Part shown: piece after piece, positions 22,818 to 33,910 of the stretch
How positions within the stretch are numbered: the stretch's first letter is position 1
Layout of the letters: each line of letters starts with the position of its first letter
From: Allodiplogaster sudhausi
Taxonomy: Eukaryota; Nematoda; Chromadorea; Rhabditida; Diplogasteridae
DNA length: 64,000 nucleotides
Direction of reading: 5' to 3'
Assembly: GCA_945643635.1 (NCBI GenBank)
Contig: CALZFC010000005.1
Span: 3,485,001-3,549,000, forward strand
Notes under the pieces: generated by a model
The model's input: only the letters and a program-made list of their open reading frames with translations
Databases searched by the model: none
Told to the model about the DNA's origin: nothing
Translations under genes and position numbers: made by a program

Positions 22818-24187
22818 AGAGAGAGAGGGAAGAGAGAGAGGGGGATAGATTGACCCTACCTGAAAGTGTGGAGAGGGCATTGGAATCTGGAGATTGTACG
22901 CCGAAGTTGGGTAGATGAACCGCTGTGACTTCACGTCCATGGAACACGAAATCGACGTCTTAGAAGCAGAGGAAGGAAACTAATGCTCAACGATCAGCAG
23001 TCGTACATATTTATGTAACTACTCGAAAAAAATTAAGAAATATATCTACATATGTATGTACATAACATATCCGTATGTAAGTATGTATGTATGTATGTAT
23101 GCATTGCTTTTGAAAGTAATTGCTATACTAACTCGATCGATTGAAATCAAATCGGCGTGATCCTCAGGGGGAGGGGGCGAGACTTCCTCGTCGTCTTCGG
23201 GAATGGTCGCACAACTCTTCGTGGTTCCCGTGTCGAAAGAAGTGACCCTTGAGTCGGGGGTGCCCAGCAGAGGAGCGGAAGAGGCAGGCACGCGATCTGT
23301 CAAGGAGAGTGCAAATCTCCTTGGATACATCTTTTATTATTCGTGGTGTATATACATACATACATACATACATACATATGTACATACAATCCCGCGCACG
23401 ATATTGGTACCAAAAAGGGTTCGGAAGCCTCAGAGGGTTCCAAATGCTCCCTCGTTCAAAACTATTAATCCAGGAAAAATATTGAATGGTATGTACGTTT
23501 GTTTATTTATATGCATACAGTACCGCCCAACATTTCTGGTACATATATTAATTATATTAATATAAATAATTTCAATTGAATTTTCAGCGCTCATGGCGCA
23601 TTTCAACGTAGTTTTCTGCTCAAACTAGACTAATTCGATGCAGATAAATACGTTGGTAACATTAGTTTCTCACAGAAAGTAGACACTGACGAGAAAATTC
23701 ATGTTTTAGCCCGAAATCCGTTTGAAAGATGCAGCGCAATTGCGCATTTAGTGCAGCGCAATTGCGCTGCACATTTCAAATAATTTCGGGCTAAAACATG
23801 AATTTTCTCGTCAGTGTATACTTTCTGTGAGAAACTAGTGTTACCAACGTATTTATCTGCATCGAATTAGTATAGTTTGAACAGAAAACTACATTGAAAT
23901 GCGCCATGAGCGCTGAAAATTCAATTGAAATTATTTATATTAATATAATTAATATATGTACCAGAAATGTTGGGCGGTACTGTACATATATCCCCTCAGT
24001 GCATTCCACTTTTCCCACGCTACTCTATCAATCACCATTCTTAACGTATGTACTCTCGGACGCCTTGGATGCCCCTCCGCGGTGGTCCATCTTTCCAGCC
24101 CTCTCAATTCTCTCCTCTCGCGTTCGCTAAGCTTCGTCCTGAGCCCAGACTCGGGCAAGATTAGCCCCACGCTTGGCCACTCCATTT

Positions 24188-24222
<35 letters not shown>

Positions 24223-25915
24223 ATCTTCTCAGCATCTCTGTGCTTTCCAACAACAGCACTCGTTTTGTCAGTTTGCTTCTCTGAAAGCCTTTGAAATGTG
24301 AGGTCCTCTCCCCTTGCAAGTCTGCCCGCAGGGAATGAACGAATGGCAACGCTGCTATTGTTTCCAAGAAAGCTGTGGAATCTCGAACAGAAAGATATAC
24401 AAATTTTTCCATAATGTAAAATTTATTTTAAACAAAATTATTTTTTTTAAATTGCGAATTTATTAAACAAAATCTGATTGTAAGATTTTGTCACGTGCAA
24501 ATCAAAATACAAATATGTACTTGGACTTATATGTTATGCTGAAAATGCAAAAGTCATAGAAATGAATGCAGAAGATGGGAATGAGAAGAAGCTAACATCG
24601 GAAAGCGTTGAGAGGGACGATCAGAGTCTTCCCTCCGGCATTCGGTCTCCGAGGAGGAGGGGGAGAAGTCGAAGAGGACGGAGCGAGGAGGGGGTGGTGA
24701 AGGGGGAGAAGAGGAGACTGCGAATCCGAGGAAGAAGATGACATCACTCCCTCAAATCTATTTTTATTATTCAAATCCCACCGTTATTTTTTTTAGATAA
24801 ATGAATATGATTAAAGAAGTCTTCAAAAGAGGTGGAATGAAAGGAGAGACCGTTCTGGAAGTGGAAGGTTGTTGTTGCTGGTTGTGGGAGGTGGAGGGAG
24901 CTTGACCGGCCGGGGTAATGATCAGAGGAGTCAGAGAGTCGAACTCTTCAAGACGGGCGAACATCAGCGCGAAGAGGCCTTTCTAAGAATTGTTTTTTAG
25001 AGTGACAAATGCAATAATGAAAAAGAAGAGAGAAAAGATGATGAGTACAAGAATGAGAGAGTGAATAGTGTACCCGGCAGAGAAGTTCCTTCTTGGCGGC
25101 GCCAGTCGACGACTGCGAACCGCCCGAAGAATTGCGGCGGCCGCGGCAGCAGAGGAGCATCGAATAGCAGATCTGCACTCATTTCAATCACTTATTATCA
25201 CTCTAATACAAAACAAATTAGCATAAGACTATTTCTGGCTACATGCAAAATGCAGAAAGGGGACTGCAGTTCTTCTCTCCGGAGTGAGCGGCAGCCAACT
25301 GGCTTATCATTGGCAGAGGGCTCCATCGAGAAGAGCGCATGGCACGGAGCGACGCTCCATACACACCATTCTTCTTATTCTCTCGCTTTTTCTCTCTCTG
25401 TCACTCTCTCTCTTGCTCTCTCTCTCTCTCCCTCCCTCTTTCTACCTCTTTTACTGATCTATCGTTCCCTTTGTTTCTTTCCTCCTCTGTTTTTTGCCGT
25501 CTCCGTCTGTTTCTCCTCCCCGTCCTCCCCTGAGAATTCCCCGCTCGTTCATTGCTTGGCTGCTTCGCATTCGTCTCTGCTCTTCTCTTCCCATCCATCC
25601 CGGTCTCAACCGCGTTAAGGCAAGATTAAGGAGAGGTACATCGCCATTTCGCAGATCCAATTGGCTTTTTCTCTTTTTTCAAGAACATCTGACTTGGGTG
25701 TTCCAATCACAGTTAATGAAATACAAAATATATTTTTGAAGCGTTTCGAAATCCTTGAAAAGGGTTAAAGAGAGAACGTACAATGAGAAGGATGCAACAG
25801 ACGGAGAAGAGGACGATGACAATGAAGCAGTCTGGGGAGATCCGAAGCTGCCGGACTGCCACTCCCGCCACTGCCTCGCGCACCCAGTCTACCAGCGCCT
25901 CCCACTCCCTCTCCA

Positions 25916-25916
<1 letters not shown>
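22006..25916 (-). CDS. Single-pass membrane protein with long Ser/Pro/Gln-rich tail
   Basis: Ten-exon model, about 450 residues: 25782-25916, 25074-25172, 24851-24982, 24597-24750, 23133-23296, 22860-22958, 22565-22728, 22406-22504, 22222-22347, 22006-22186. All junction phases agree. After a short N-terminal part (WEALVDWVREAV), one transmembrane helix spans exons 1-2 (CFIVIVLFSVCCILLI continuing ICYSMLLCC), followed by Cys and Arg residues suggesting membrane-proximal palmitoylation. The tail has Gln and Ser runs, SPPPP/PPPP stretches, an acidic PEDDEEVSPPPPEDH, and a Cys/His cluster (SCVACHNCGRIPC) near the end. The junction between exons 8 and 9 is the weakest: a stronger donor four bases earlier breaks the frame. 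Intron 4 (23297-24596) carries two foldback elements. The family is not recognised; the topology suggests a membrane-anchored adaptor. Confidence 0.6.
23387..23495. mobile_element. Truncated end of a CAGTCCCGC-type foldback element
   Basis: After a TA, the sequence CAATCCCGCGCACGATATTGGTACC and the following 80 bases resemble the left end of the element at 57213 (shared words CCCGC, TTGGTACCA, CCAAATGC, CTCGTT, ACTATT, AGGAAAAA). Only this end is present. Confidence 0.6.
23518..23982. mobile_element. 465-bp mariner-like foldback MITE
   Basis: A nearly perfect palindrome with arms of about 225 bp. It starts CAGTACCGCCCAACATTTC, ends with the complement, and is flanked by TA on both sides (23516-23517, 23983-23984), the Tc1/mariner target-site signature. 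The centre carries GCGCAATTGCGC motifs. It has no coding capacity. It lies in intron 4 of the membrane-protein gene. Confidence 0.85.
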
Positions 25917-25963
<47 letters not shown>

Positions 25964-26903
25964 ATCTCTCAACAGTCAGTCCAATTGTCGAAACCTGCAG
26001 TGATTCATTGCGATATTTCGACGGAAGCTAAATTAAAATTTAAATTTAAAGAAACAAATTCAAGATGAAACTAAAACTTAAACAATCTGCAACACATAAA
26101 TTAGTCAGCGAAAGAAGGAATGGTGAACTAAGCAAGTTTACATTCACAAAAGATGCAGTGTGTCTTCTCAGAGTGGAAACACGGTGGATCTATGAGGACA
26201 CCCTTCCCTCTATCCTTCTCTCTCCTTATTCGTTGTATATTACTTACTCTCTCTCTCTATCACTCGCTCTTTCTTTGTCTCTCTCCCGAAATGTCTCTCT
26301 ACTTCGGTCTCCTGCCCCTTGGGGCCATTCCTCAGGCTGTCTCTTCCTTTATCTGAGCTGCTGGCTAAATGTGTCACCCATGGCAAAGGGAAAGCAGGGA
26401 ATAAGCACGAACATGCAAGAATATTCAGAAAGACAATGTAAAAAGGGGAGAGAGCGCGCGAAAGAGAGAGAGAGAGAGAGAGAGGAAGTGTGTGTGAAAG
26501 AGAGAGGAGAGAGAGCATGCTTCAGAAGTGCAGGAGATGTTGTAGTTGAACTCCGAAAGTGTGATTAATTGGGCAAAGGGAAAGAGGACTAGGAAGTTTC
26601 AAGAGCGCGAATATCAATTTGACTAGATCAATCACTGCATATAATTAAAGGGGAGATGCATACAATTAGATAGTTCAATGAAACATTAATCTGAATAAAT
26701 TAAATCGTCTCGCGGAATGGAATTGCTAGTTTGTGCACGAGAAGGGAAGATAAACAGGAAGTCGTCAACTACTCCATTAGGCAACTCCATTCTTCGATCA
26801 TTGAGTAGATGTCTCTGCTTCTCTTTTACTCTCTTGCACTATCTCATCTCTCTCTCCCTCTCTCTCTTGCTCTCTCTCCCTCTCTCTCTCCTCTTGCTCT
26901 CTC

Positions 26904-26934
<31 letters not shown>

Positions 26935-27913
26935 TTTCTTCTCTCTTGCTCTCTCCCCCTCTCTGCATCTGACAACGCATCCAGTGTGTCAATGGCAGAC
27001 TAATCGTCACGGCTATGGAAGCCGCCTACCGATGCATGATGACCATTCGGAGGGCAGATGAGATGGAGAGAGAGACAGGATGGCAGAGGGTGGTAGATGC
27101 GGAAGATATGGGGAGCGGTTAGTGAGAGAGAGAAAAGGAGAGAGAGAAAAAGAGATAGAGAGATAGAGAGAGATACTACATGTCAGAAGAGCCGGGTTCT
27201 GACTACTTTCATACAAAGGATTGAACCGTTCAGGAACACTAAGGCTGACATGTGCCCGAGCTTCTTCTTCTTCAGGAAATCATGATACTATGATAGATAA
27301 GTAGGCTAGACAAGAGGCGAGAGAGCGGCTGAGAGAGAGAGAGAGAATGAGAGAGAGATCGAATGCAGGCAGAGATGGAGAAGATGCTGACTCACAATGC
27401 ATTCACTAATATACAAGCATGCATCCATCCTCACCATTCGAGAAGGAGGACAAGAAAGCAGAAAGAGTTTGACAGCGCGAGTGGCATTATGGAGAGGACA
27501 GAAGAGAAAACAAAGCCTCGCTCGAGCCAAAACAAAGTCGAGAAAGAAAAAGAAGAGGAAAAACTTTAGAAGGGGCAATTTGATTAAATTCTTGAAGCCG
27601 ACGGCAGAATTGGTCTCGTTGAGTGACGAGGATTCTCCGTCCATTCCTCATGCTCCTCATCCATTCTCTCTTTTCTCTCTCCCATCCGTCCTCCTTGTTC
27701 AATTTGACCACTGGTCTTGATGCAAATAACAATAATCCACCTTGACGCGGTGCATTGAAGAACAGCAATGGTCAGATGAAAGTGATCTTTGATTTCTTCC
27801 CGCTAGAAAACACCAGCAAATCCTTTAATGATGCTTCAATAAGAACAAACAACAACTAATCGAAAAAAACTCGCGTATACGAAACTAAAACAACAAAAAG
27901 ACAGAAAAAATAA
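25917..27913. other. Intergenic, mostly simple repeats
   Basis: CT runs (25919-25970, 26845-26960) and GA tracts (26460-26520, 27122-27175, 27325-27358). A minus-strand frame starting MDGESSSLNETNSAVGFKNL at about 27644 is protein-like for some 28 codons but then runs into low-complexity sequence. I do not call it. Confidence 0.4.
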
Positions 27914-28386
27914 CTAATATTTCCTGTACACGAAGTGGGGATGGGTATTGGAAGTGATAGCCTCCGGATCAACGGGATCGGCCTTCCATCTGGAAACAAA
28001 GCACAATGTTACTTCAAACTCTTCACCCGTAATCCACAAATATTGAGAAAAGAAATATCTTGAAATGCTTTCTCTCGTTTCCCAATTTCACTCTCTCACA
28101 CACTATCTTTCTCTCTTTGTCACTCGCTTACTTGCTGTAGACAGCAAAGACATCATGTCCCATGGTCTCGGTGTCCCACAGTTCTTGCCCGCGAGGCAGT
28201 CGTCGATTAACACAGCGTCTCACTCCTGGAATGAGATAATTTATCCTCTATCAGAATCTGGCAGAATACGACTAACCGACTCGGTAGTCTCCAGCATGAG
28301 CCATCATCTCTTCCACCATCGAGAGGATCTGATGGCTGCTACGCCAGGAGACACGCTTCTTGCGATGGCGAAGCCATTTGTATCTA

Positions 28387-28425
<39 letters not shown>

Positions 28426-29004
28426 GAGAGAGAGAGAGTAAGAGAGTATGAGAGAGAGAGAGAGTAAGAGAGTGAGAGAAGGGAATGGCGAGAAAAGGAG
28501 AGTGGGGCATACTTTTTCCATATAGAATACAACAACAAAATTTGGTGGGCAATAAACTCCCTGTGTTAGCAAGAGCATAAACAATTAGAAGAGTATTGTT
28601 AAATGGTAAACGGAACGAACTCTCCCACGACGAATGGATCGCACTCCGTGTAAGTTCGTTGGAGGAAGTACGTGATGTGCGGGTTGTTCTCCCTGAGATG
28701 CATCACATTTTCAACATCATTTTTTATCCCGTTCAGATTTATGAGAAGAAACGAGAAACCGAAACCTAATGGGAGGCAGAAACTCCTCGATGAACTGCTC
28801 CATTCCTTCGCTCTTCAGTGAATTGTGCGTCCAGCTGAGGCGAAGACCCATAAAGTGCGGAACCGCTCTACAAATACAAAAATCTCTATCTTTCTCTCTT
28901 CTGTCAATACCACAAATATGTATAGTACACGCTACAGTATACCTGATGAGTGCGGCGCTCGGCCCGTTGGCCGGCCTCATGATGGCATTAGCTCCGATTG
29001 ACAT
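27914..29004 (-). CDS. mrpl-43: Mitochondrial ribosomal protein mL43
   Basis: Large-subunit mitochondrial ribosomal protein, 170 residues. Exons: 28943-29004, 28766-28867, 28621-28692, 28277-28383, 28132-28225, 27914-27989; all phases agree. It has the thioredoxin-like L51/S25/CI-B8 fold signature of mL43: LRLSW near residue 30, G-x-x-x-FIEEFLPPIRENNP (helix, then the R-x-NP turn), FVVGEY, and the basic KKRVSW followed by a helix (QILSMVEEM). The C-terminus is nematode-like and family-specific (YRKY). Related families with the same fold (NDUFA2, mS25) lack the VVGEY and post-fold basic segment. The gene lies 499 bp downstream of MED10 on the same strand, so operonic expression is likely. Confidence 0.85.
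28391..28480. repeat. GA microsatellite in mL43 intron 3
   Basis: About 90 bp of (GA)n on the + strand, so it is a pyrimidine tract just before the acceptor of exon 4 in the sense of the gene. Confidence 0.9.
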
Positions 29005-29503
29005 GGTCGCTCAGACCTGCCCAATCTCACCGGACGGACACTTCAACAAATACAGTACTTAGCATTCGGAATGCCATCGAATTACCATAATTACAACAAC
29101 AATATAATCGCAGTTAACAAATGGATGTATATGCAGTGAAGGAACTAGCACTAGATAAGTAGACAACTGCACCGCCGCAACGGTCAGCTATTTTTTCGTT
29201 TCTACGCAAAACGTAGCTTAAAACAACTTTAATCCTTTAAATAATGTACAACAACAAATGCATATGTTAAAAGAAATATTCAATTCATTAATATCACAGG
29301 CTAGCAAGGAATAAAATAGCAGCAATAGCAGAAAGGGCAATTCAGAGAACATAAAGGCGAAACTGTAAAATCTAGATTACCTCTAGAAAGAAAAATAGCA
29401 CACACATGTTATTGTTAAGTAAACGTGAGATATGATGGAAAAGAAAGAGAGTTTAGAGAAAGAGAAGTCTCTCTCTCACATTCAGCAACTCTTCCCTCTC
29501 CGC

Positions 29504-30282
29504 TCACTCATCAGCTGACCCTCCCTCTCTCGAAGACAACTGAGTTCTTTCCTTATCTCGAATGGCTCGATACTTGTTCATATCCTCTGGCATTTCTTCT
29601 CCGAGGGAGCGAAGAAGAGCGGCTCGGAACTTCTTGTACATCTCCACCTTACCGTTCACCTTTGTAAAGAATTTATAAAAGACTGTATTTGAACATCAAT
29701 ACACTCCAATATCGCGAAATGGAAATAAAGTCATTTGCATAGGTAAAAGATGTTTATCATTGAACCTCCTTATTCTTCTGAAGTGTTCTCTCTAGACATT
29801 CTCGTGTGTAGAGCTGAGGGTTCTTGCCATTGTCGAGGACGTCGAGAAGTTCCAATGGCACTTTGACATCCTCGAAGTCATTCTTCACACTGTCCAACTC
29901 CTGTAGCCAAGTCAATCATTTACAAGATCTTTATAAAGGCAATTAAAAAAATAAACTGAAGCCATACTTGGAGCCCAGAGATGAGCACGTGAATTGACTT
30001 GTTGAGTGGTTCTTGGCTGCGAGAAGTGAAATCGGAAGAGATCACTCCGAGATGGCGTACGTTTTCCTATTTTAGATAAAGATAATCAAATTTAAAGGTG
30101 CGAAAAGATTGCATAACGGTATAAACATCTAAAAGGTTTATACCGTTATGCAATCTTTTTGCACCTTTAGTAATAAAGTGAATTAGTAAAACCTGAAATG
30201 TCTCGAGAACTCTCTCGAGATTGGTGAAGCGAGGGTCAACCGCATCGGGAGGGCCGAGTGGAGTATCACGGGCACTGTCCAT
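29504..30282 (-). CDS. mdt-10: Mediator complex subunit 10 (MED10/Nut2)
   Basis: Subunit of the Mediator middle module linking activators to RNA polymerase II in the nucleus. It has 159 residues; exons 30193-30282, 29968-30066, 29766-29900, 29504-29659 (30, 33, 45 and 51 codons plus stop, all phase 0). Family hallmarks are seen in order: a helix (LERVLETFQENVRHLGVI), VPLELLDVLDNGKNPQLYTR followed by ECLER, then KKFRAALL and the C-terminal EDMNKYRAIR. The length is slightly above human MED10 because of a charged tail. An acceptor-like TTTCAG lies about 25 bases before the ATG, fitting trans-splicing. It starts 192 bp after the TRIAP1-like gene stops. Intron 1 contains a 34-bp hairpin. Confidence 0.95.
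30093..30169 (-). repeat. 34-bp-stem hairpin filling MED10 intron 1
   Basis: Arms 30093-30126 and 30136-30169 are complementary at 33 of 34 positions with a 9-base loop. The hairpin occupies most of the 126-bp intron 30067-30192. In size it resembles a microRNA precursor or a tiny foldback element; it is not an obvious copy of the other foldbacks. Confidence 0.85.
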
Positions 30283-30474
30283 TGCAGGCAAGGAAGAGAA
30301 CGCGATCTGAAAGTCGCTGCTCAATAGGGGAAGTTGACCAAGAAATGGACAGTTAGTTCCACTATGAATTCATTCCGTCGAATTCATATGTTTAAAGCAA
30401 AAACAAGAAGAAATCTTAAATAATCAGTGTGCGCGTTGGAACAGCAACTACAATAAGGATAAGCCTGACCTGCT

Positions 30475-30944
30475 CTACTTGTGGCTGTCTTTCTGTTGTT
30501 CCTTCTGCTCCCTCTCTTCCTGAGTCTTCTTGAGTTTGTCTGCCACAGTGTTCAGCACCTCCCTCCTCACTTCGTCCAGATCAATATCGTACAGCTTCCG
30601 TTTTGATAATCCCTGCGAGAGATTGTTCATCCAAAGGAGATCAGATTCTGAATAGAAGGAAGGCTTAAGAGAGGAAGCAGACCTCGAGAACGCAGTCCTT
30701 GTACACTTCGTGAAGCCGTTCACACGGATTCGTCAGGTACTGCTGGCGAGAATTCGGAGTCAAGAACTTTTGGAAGAATTCCGTGAAGCAACGATCGTAC
30801 GTCTAGAACCGAAAGACTCAGAAAGCCAACATCATTGAAAGTCCTTCTCATTTCCTTCTTATCTCGACTGTTAAGGGAAAGAAAGCTGACCTTCTTTAGT
30901 TCGTCGCATTCATTGAATATACTTGGCATGTAACGCTGATCCAT
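30475..30944 (-). CDS. TRIAP1: TRIAP1/Mdm35 twin-CX9C protein
   Basis: 103 residues; exons 30891-30944, 30683-30802, 30475-30612, all phase 0. It contains two exact CX9C motifs (CDELKKTYDRC and CERLHEVYKDC) that form a disulfide-stapled helical hairpin. In the family this protein works in the mitochondrial intermembrane space, escorting PRELI/Ups proteins that move phosphatidic acid between membranes. The sequence around the motifs (YDRCFTEFFQKFL, NPCERL) matches TRIAP1. The C-terminal 45 residues form a charged Lys/Glu/Gln helix, longer than in human. Upstream of the ATG is a two-codon minimal reading frame (ATG CTG TGA) ending at the base before the main ATG. Confidence 0.9.
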
Positions 30945-31697
30945 TCACAGCATCCCCTTCTTCCGAGGAATCTCTACAAAATAATGAAAAAACCTAATAA
31001 TAGATATTCTGCTTTACTTAAGTACTTTTAGCCAGAATCAAACCCTTCAAGAATTCCGACAACACGGAACCGAATACAACATTTATGAGCAATGCCACCG
31101 TACAGTAAAAAAAAACAATTTTTCTATGGCATGAGTGGACTCAAGAGTCCACAAATATAATGAGAGACAACTCTTACTAATGACATATCGTATATGCACA
31201 GCAAATTTTGATACTTTGAAGCTTGAAATTTGGATAAGACTACCAAGGCGAGAAAAATCACAACAAAGGCATGACTAGAATGGGGTTTGCCCTATTCAGA
31301 AATGCGTCAATACTACACATGACAAGGACAGAATCGGTTAATGAACCGATAATATACATACCAAACTGGCAACACTTCATGGTTAAGTACAATGCACATG
31401 CTAGCAATATAAAACAGAACGGAATCGTTAAAAAAAGTAATTACGTCACTGCAGCATTTCTATACCCTGAACTTATTAAACCAAAGCGTCTGTAGAGTAA
31501 TTAAGCCAGCTTTACGATTCGACAGTTGCAATGGGGCAATGCGTGCTCTTCTTAAAGCAATCTAAACATAGAAAGAACTATTAAAATGGAGAGAGATGAA
31601 GAGAGAGGGAGAAAGAGAGGGAGAGAGAGAGACGCTAGAGAAAGAAGCGGCAAGGATTGGCGTGTCACGGTGAGGGAGCCAAGACAAAGAGAGGGTT

Positions 31698-33878
31698 TCA
31701 TTTGAGTAGCCCGAGCTGCTTGGCCTCCCTCTCGGCCCACTCGAGGAGTTCCTTCTCAGTCTCGGGCGAGTCATCCTCTCCCTCCACTGCGTCCATGTAG
31801 AACGACCCTCGACATTTCCAGATTTAATTAACACATTTCTTCATAAACACAATGAAATAATGATCTCTGAAAGAATGAAAAAGATGAAAAAGGTATACGA
31901 TGAGCAGCGAGGGACTCGAATTCGTCGTCCGATTCCTCTCCATCCGAATGGCCAATCGAAGCTGAAAAACAGAAATTGGCAAATCTGACAAACAGTAAGA
32001 GTGCGAGAAAAGGAAAGACCTGATCGCCTGAGCCCGGAAGCAGAACTCGCGATGCCTGCGATGGAAGAGAAATCAGCAAAGTTCACTTCCACACGAGAGC
32101 CTCGCACACGCAGAGAAGAGGCATCCGCCGCAGTCCCGCCCACAACTACCGTAGTCACGCACGATGGGTCCTGAAGCAGCAGGAATCGTAGTCAGCAACA
32201 ATTAAAGCATTCAGCAAAAGTATGCTTTCAGATTAAATGAACCAAAGGAACAGAGAGCCATTCAAAAATACCTCTTCAGATGCTGGAAAGGCGTTTATTA
32301 TCTTCTGAACCGCCGAATTGGTTATCTAAAAAGAAATTGATGTAAATAAAGAATGAATTTTTAATTTCTCACCCACCCAATAATTGTATTACAAAATGAA
32401 CGAAAAGAATAAGAGGGGATTCCGTAGTCCCCTGACCAGCATGGATCCAGAAAGATCCAAGTGCCTGAGACAAGAGAGCTTGCCAATAAAGACGAGGCCC
32501 TCGTCAGACAAGTACACACAGTTACGAGCCTAGAATAAGCAGCTTATATGAGTCCTGCATTCGTAAAAAAATATTGATAATTAGACCTGCAGCATTTCAA
32601 GCCGTGACAATCCCTCGCAGAGGAGAAGTAGAACGGGAGAGCGCAAAGCTGCCAGGGAAGACACGTCTAACTGAAAAATAAGCTCCATTAAATAACTTAC
32701 CTGAAAGATAAATAGTTTTAAGTAATTAATAATCGTGTAAGCTATGATTATGTGGCAAACTATTATATTAAAAAAATAATTAGACATGAGCTGAGCCAAG
32801 AATGGAAGTGTTGCGGAAATGAATGTAGGAAGGCCCCCGCTGCTCGTCTTCCTTCTGTTCTTTATTTCATTGCCCGACTCCGCTGTCTCGATTCTTTCAA
32901 CGTCCCCATCCCTAGGCATCTTTTGCTTGTCTATTAGTTACGTTAATCGAGGGAGACAGAAAGGATGTGAGGAAAGAGAGAAAGAGAGAGAGAGAATGAG
33001 AGAGGGAGAGAGAGAGAAAGAGAAAGAGAGAAAGAGAGAGAGAAACAGAGAGAGAGAGTGAGAATAAGAGAATGAGAGAGCCCTTAATGAGAGTGAGAAG
33101 GAGAGTGACAGGGAAAGTGAAAGAGAGGTACTAATGAGAGAGAGAGAGAGAGAGAATGAGAAGAAAAAAAGAGCAGAGAAAGGAAGTGAACACCGAGCAG
33201 GCAGACCCGTCACAAATCAGCCGTCAACCTCCCTTCTATAAGAGTGAAGGTGAGAGAATTGAAAGGGCGGAAGGAATAAAGACGAAGAGAAAGAGAGGAA
33301 ATATCAGACATGGAGAGAAAGGAGAGAGTGAGAGGAGAGTGAGAAAACGGAAAGAGAATCCGGGAAGAAGCCGAGTGCAGAGAAGCGGAATGCCTGGCCG
33401 AGCCGGGCTCCTCCCCTCAGATTCCTTACCGACATCCCTTGGCTCCGCCCCCGCAGAGCATGTCCATGCTCGCCCTGGGCGCGGTGGCTCTTCTGCTTGG
33501 CGCCAGCGCCTCTTTGGCGCCAGACCCCGCCCTGGTCATTCTGGCGGCCGCACCCGACCCCTACGCTGAGGCAGCTCCCGCCACCCTTCTTAAGCAACCC
33601 AATGGATCAGTCACCACCACAAGGTTTATATTTTAATGAACAGAAAATAAGAGTTCATCTATTACATTATTCTACAAAGGAAGCCACACATTATATGTGG
33701 CTCATATTCTAGCTAAAGGAGATTTAAGACGAATGGCTAAATCTAAAAACGATGAAAAGGTGACAAGGAGAGGGAGAGAGAGGAGATTAAGAGAGAGAAA
33801 GTGCGACCGAGAGAGCAAGAAAGAGAGAGAGAGAGAAATAGAAAGAGAGAGAAAGAGAGAGGGGGAAAGATAGAGAGG

Positions 33879-33910
<32 letters not shown>

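Noticed and set aside
31271..31495. 75-codon + strand frame between operon genes
   Set aside because: No splice or start context, no recognisable family, and it lies in the expected intercistronic region of the opposite strand.
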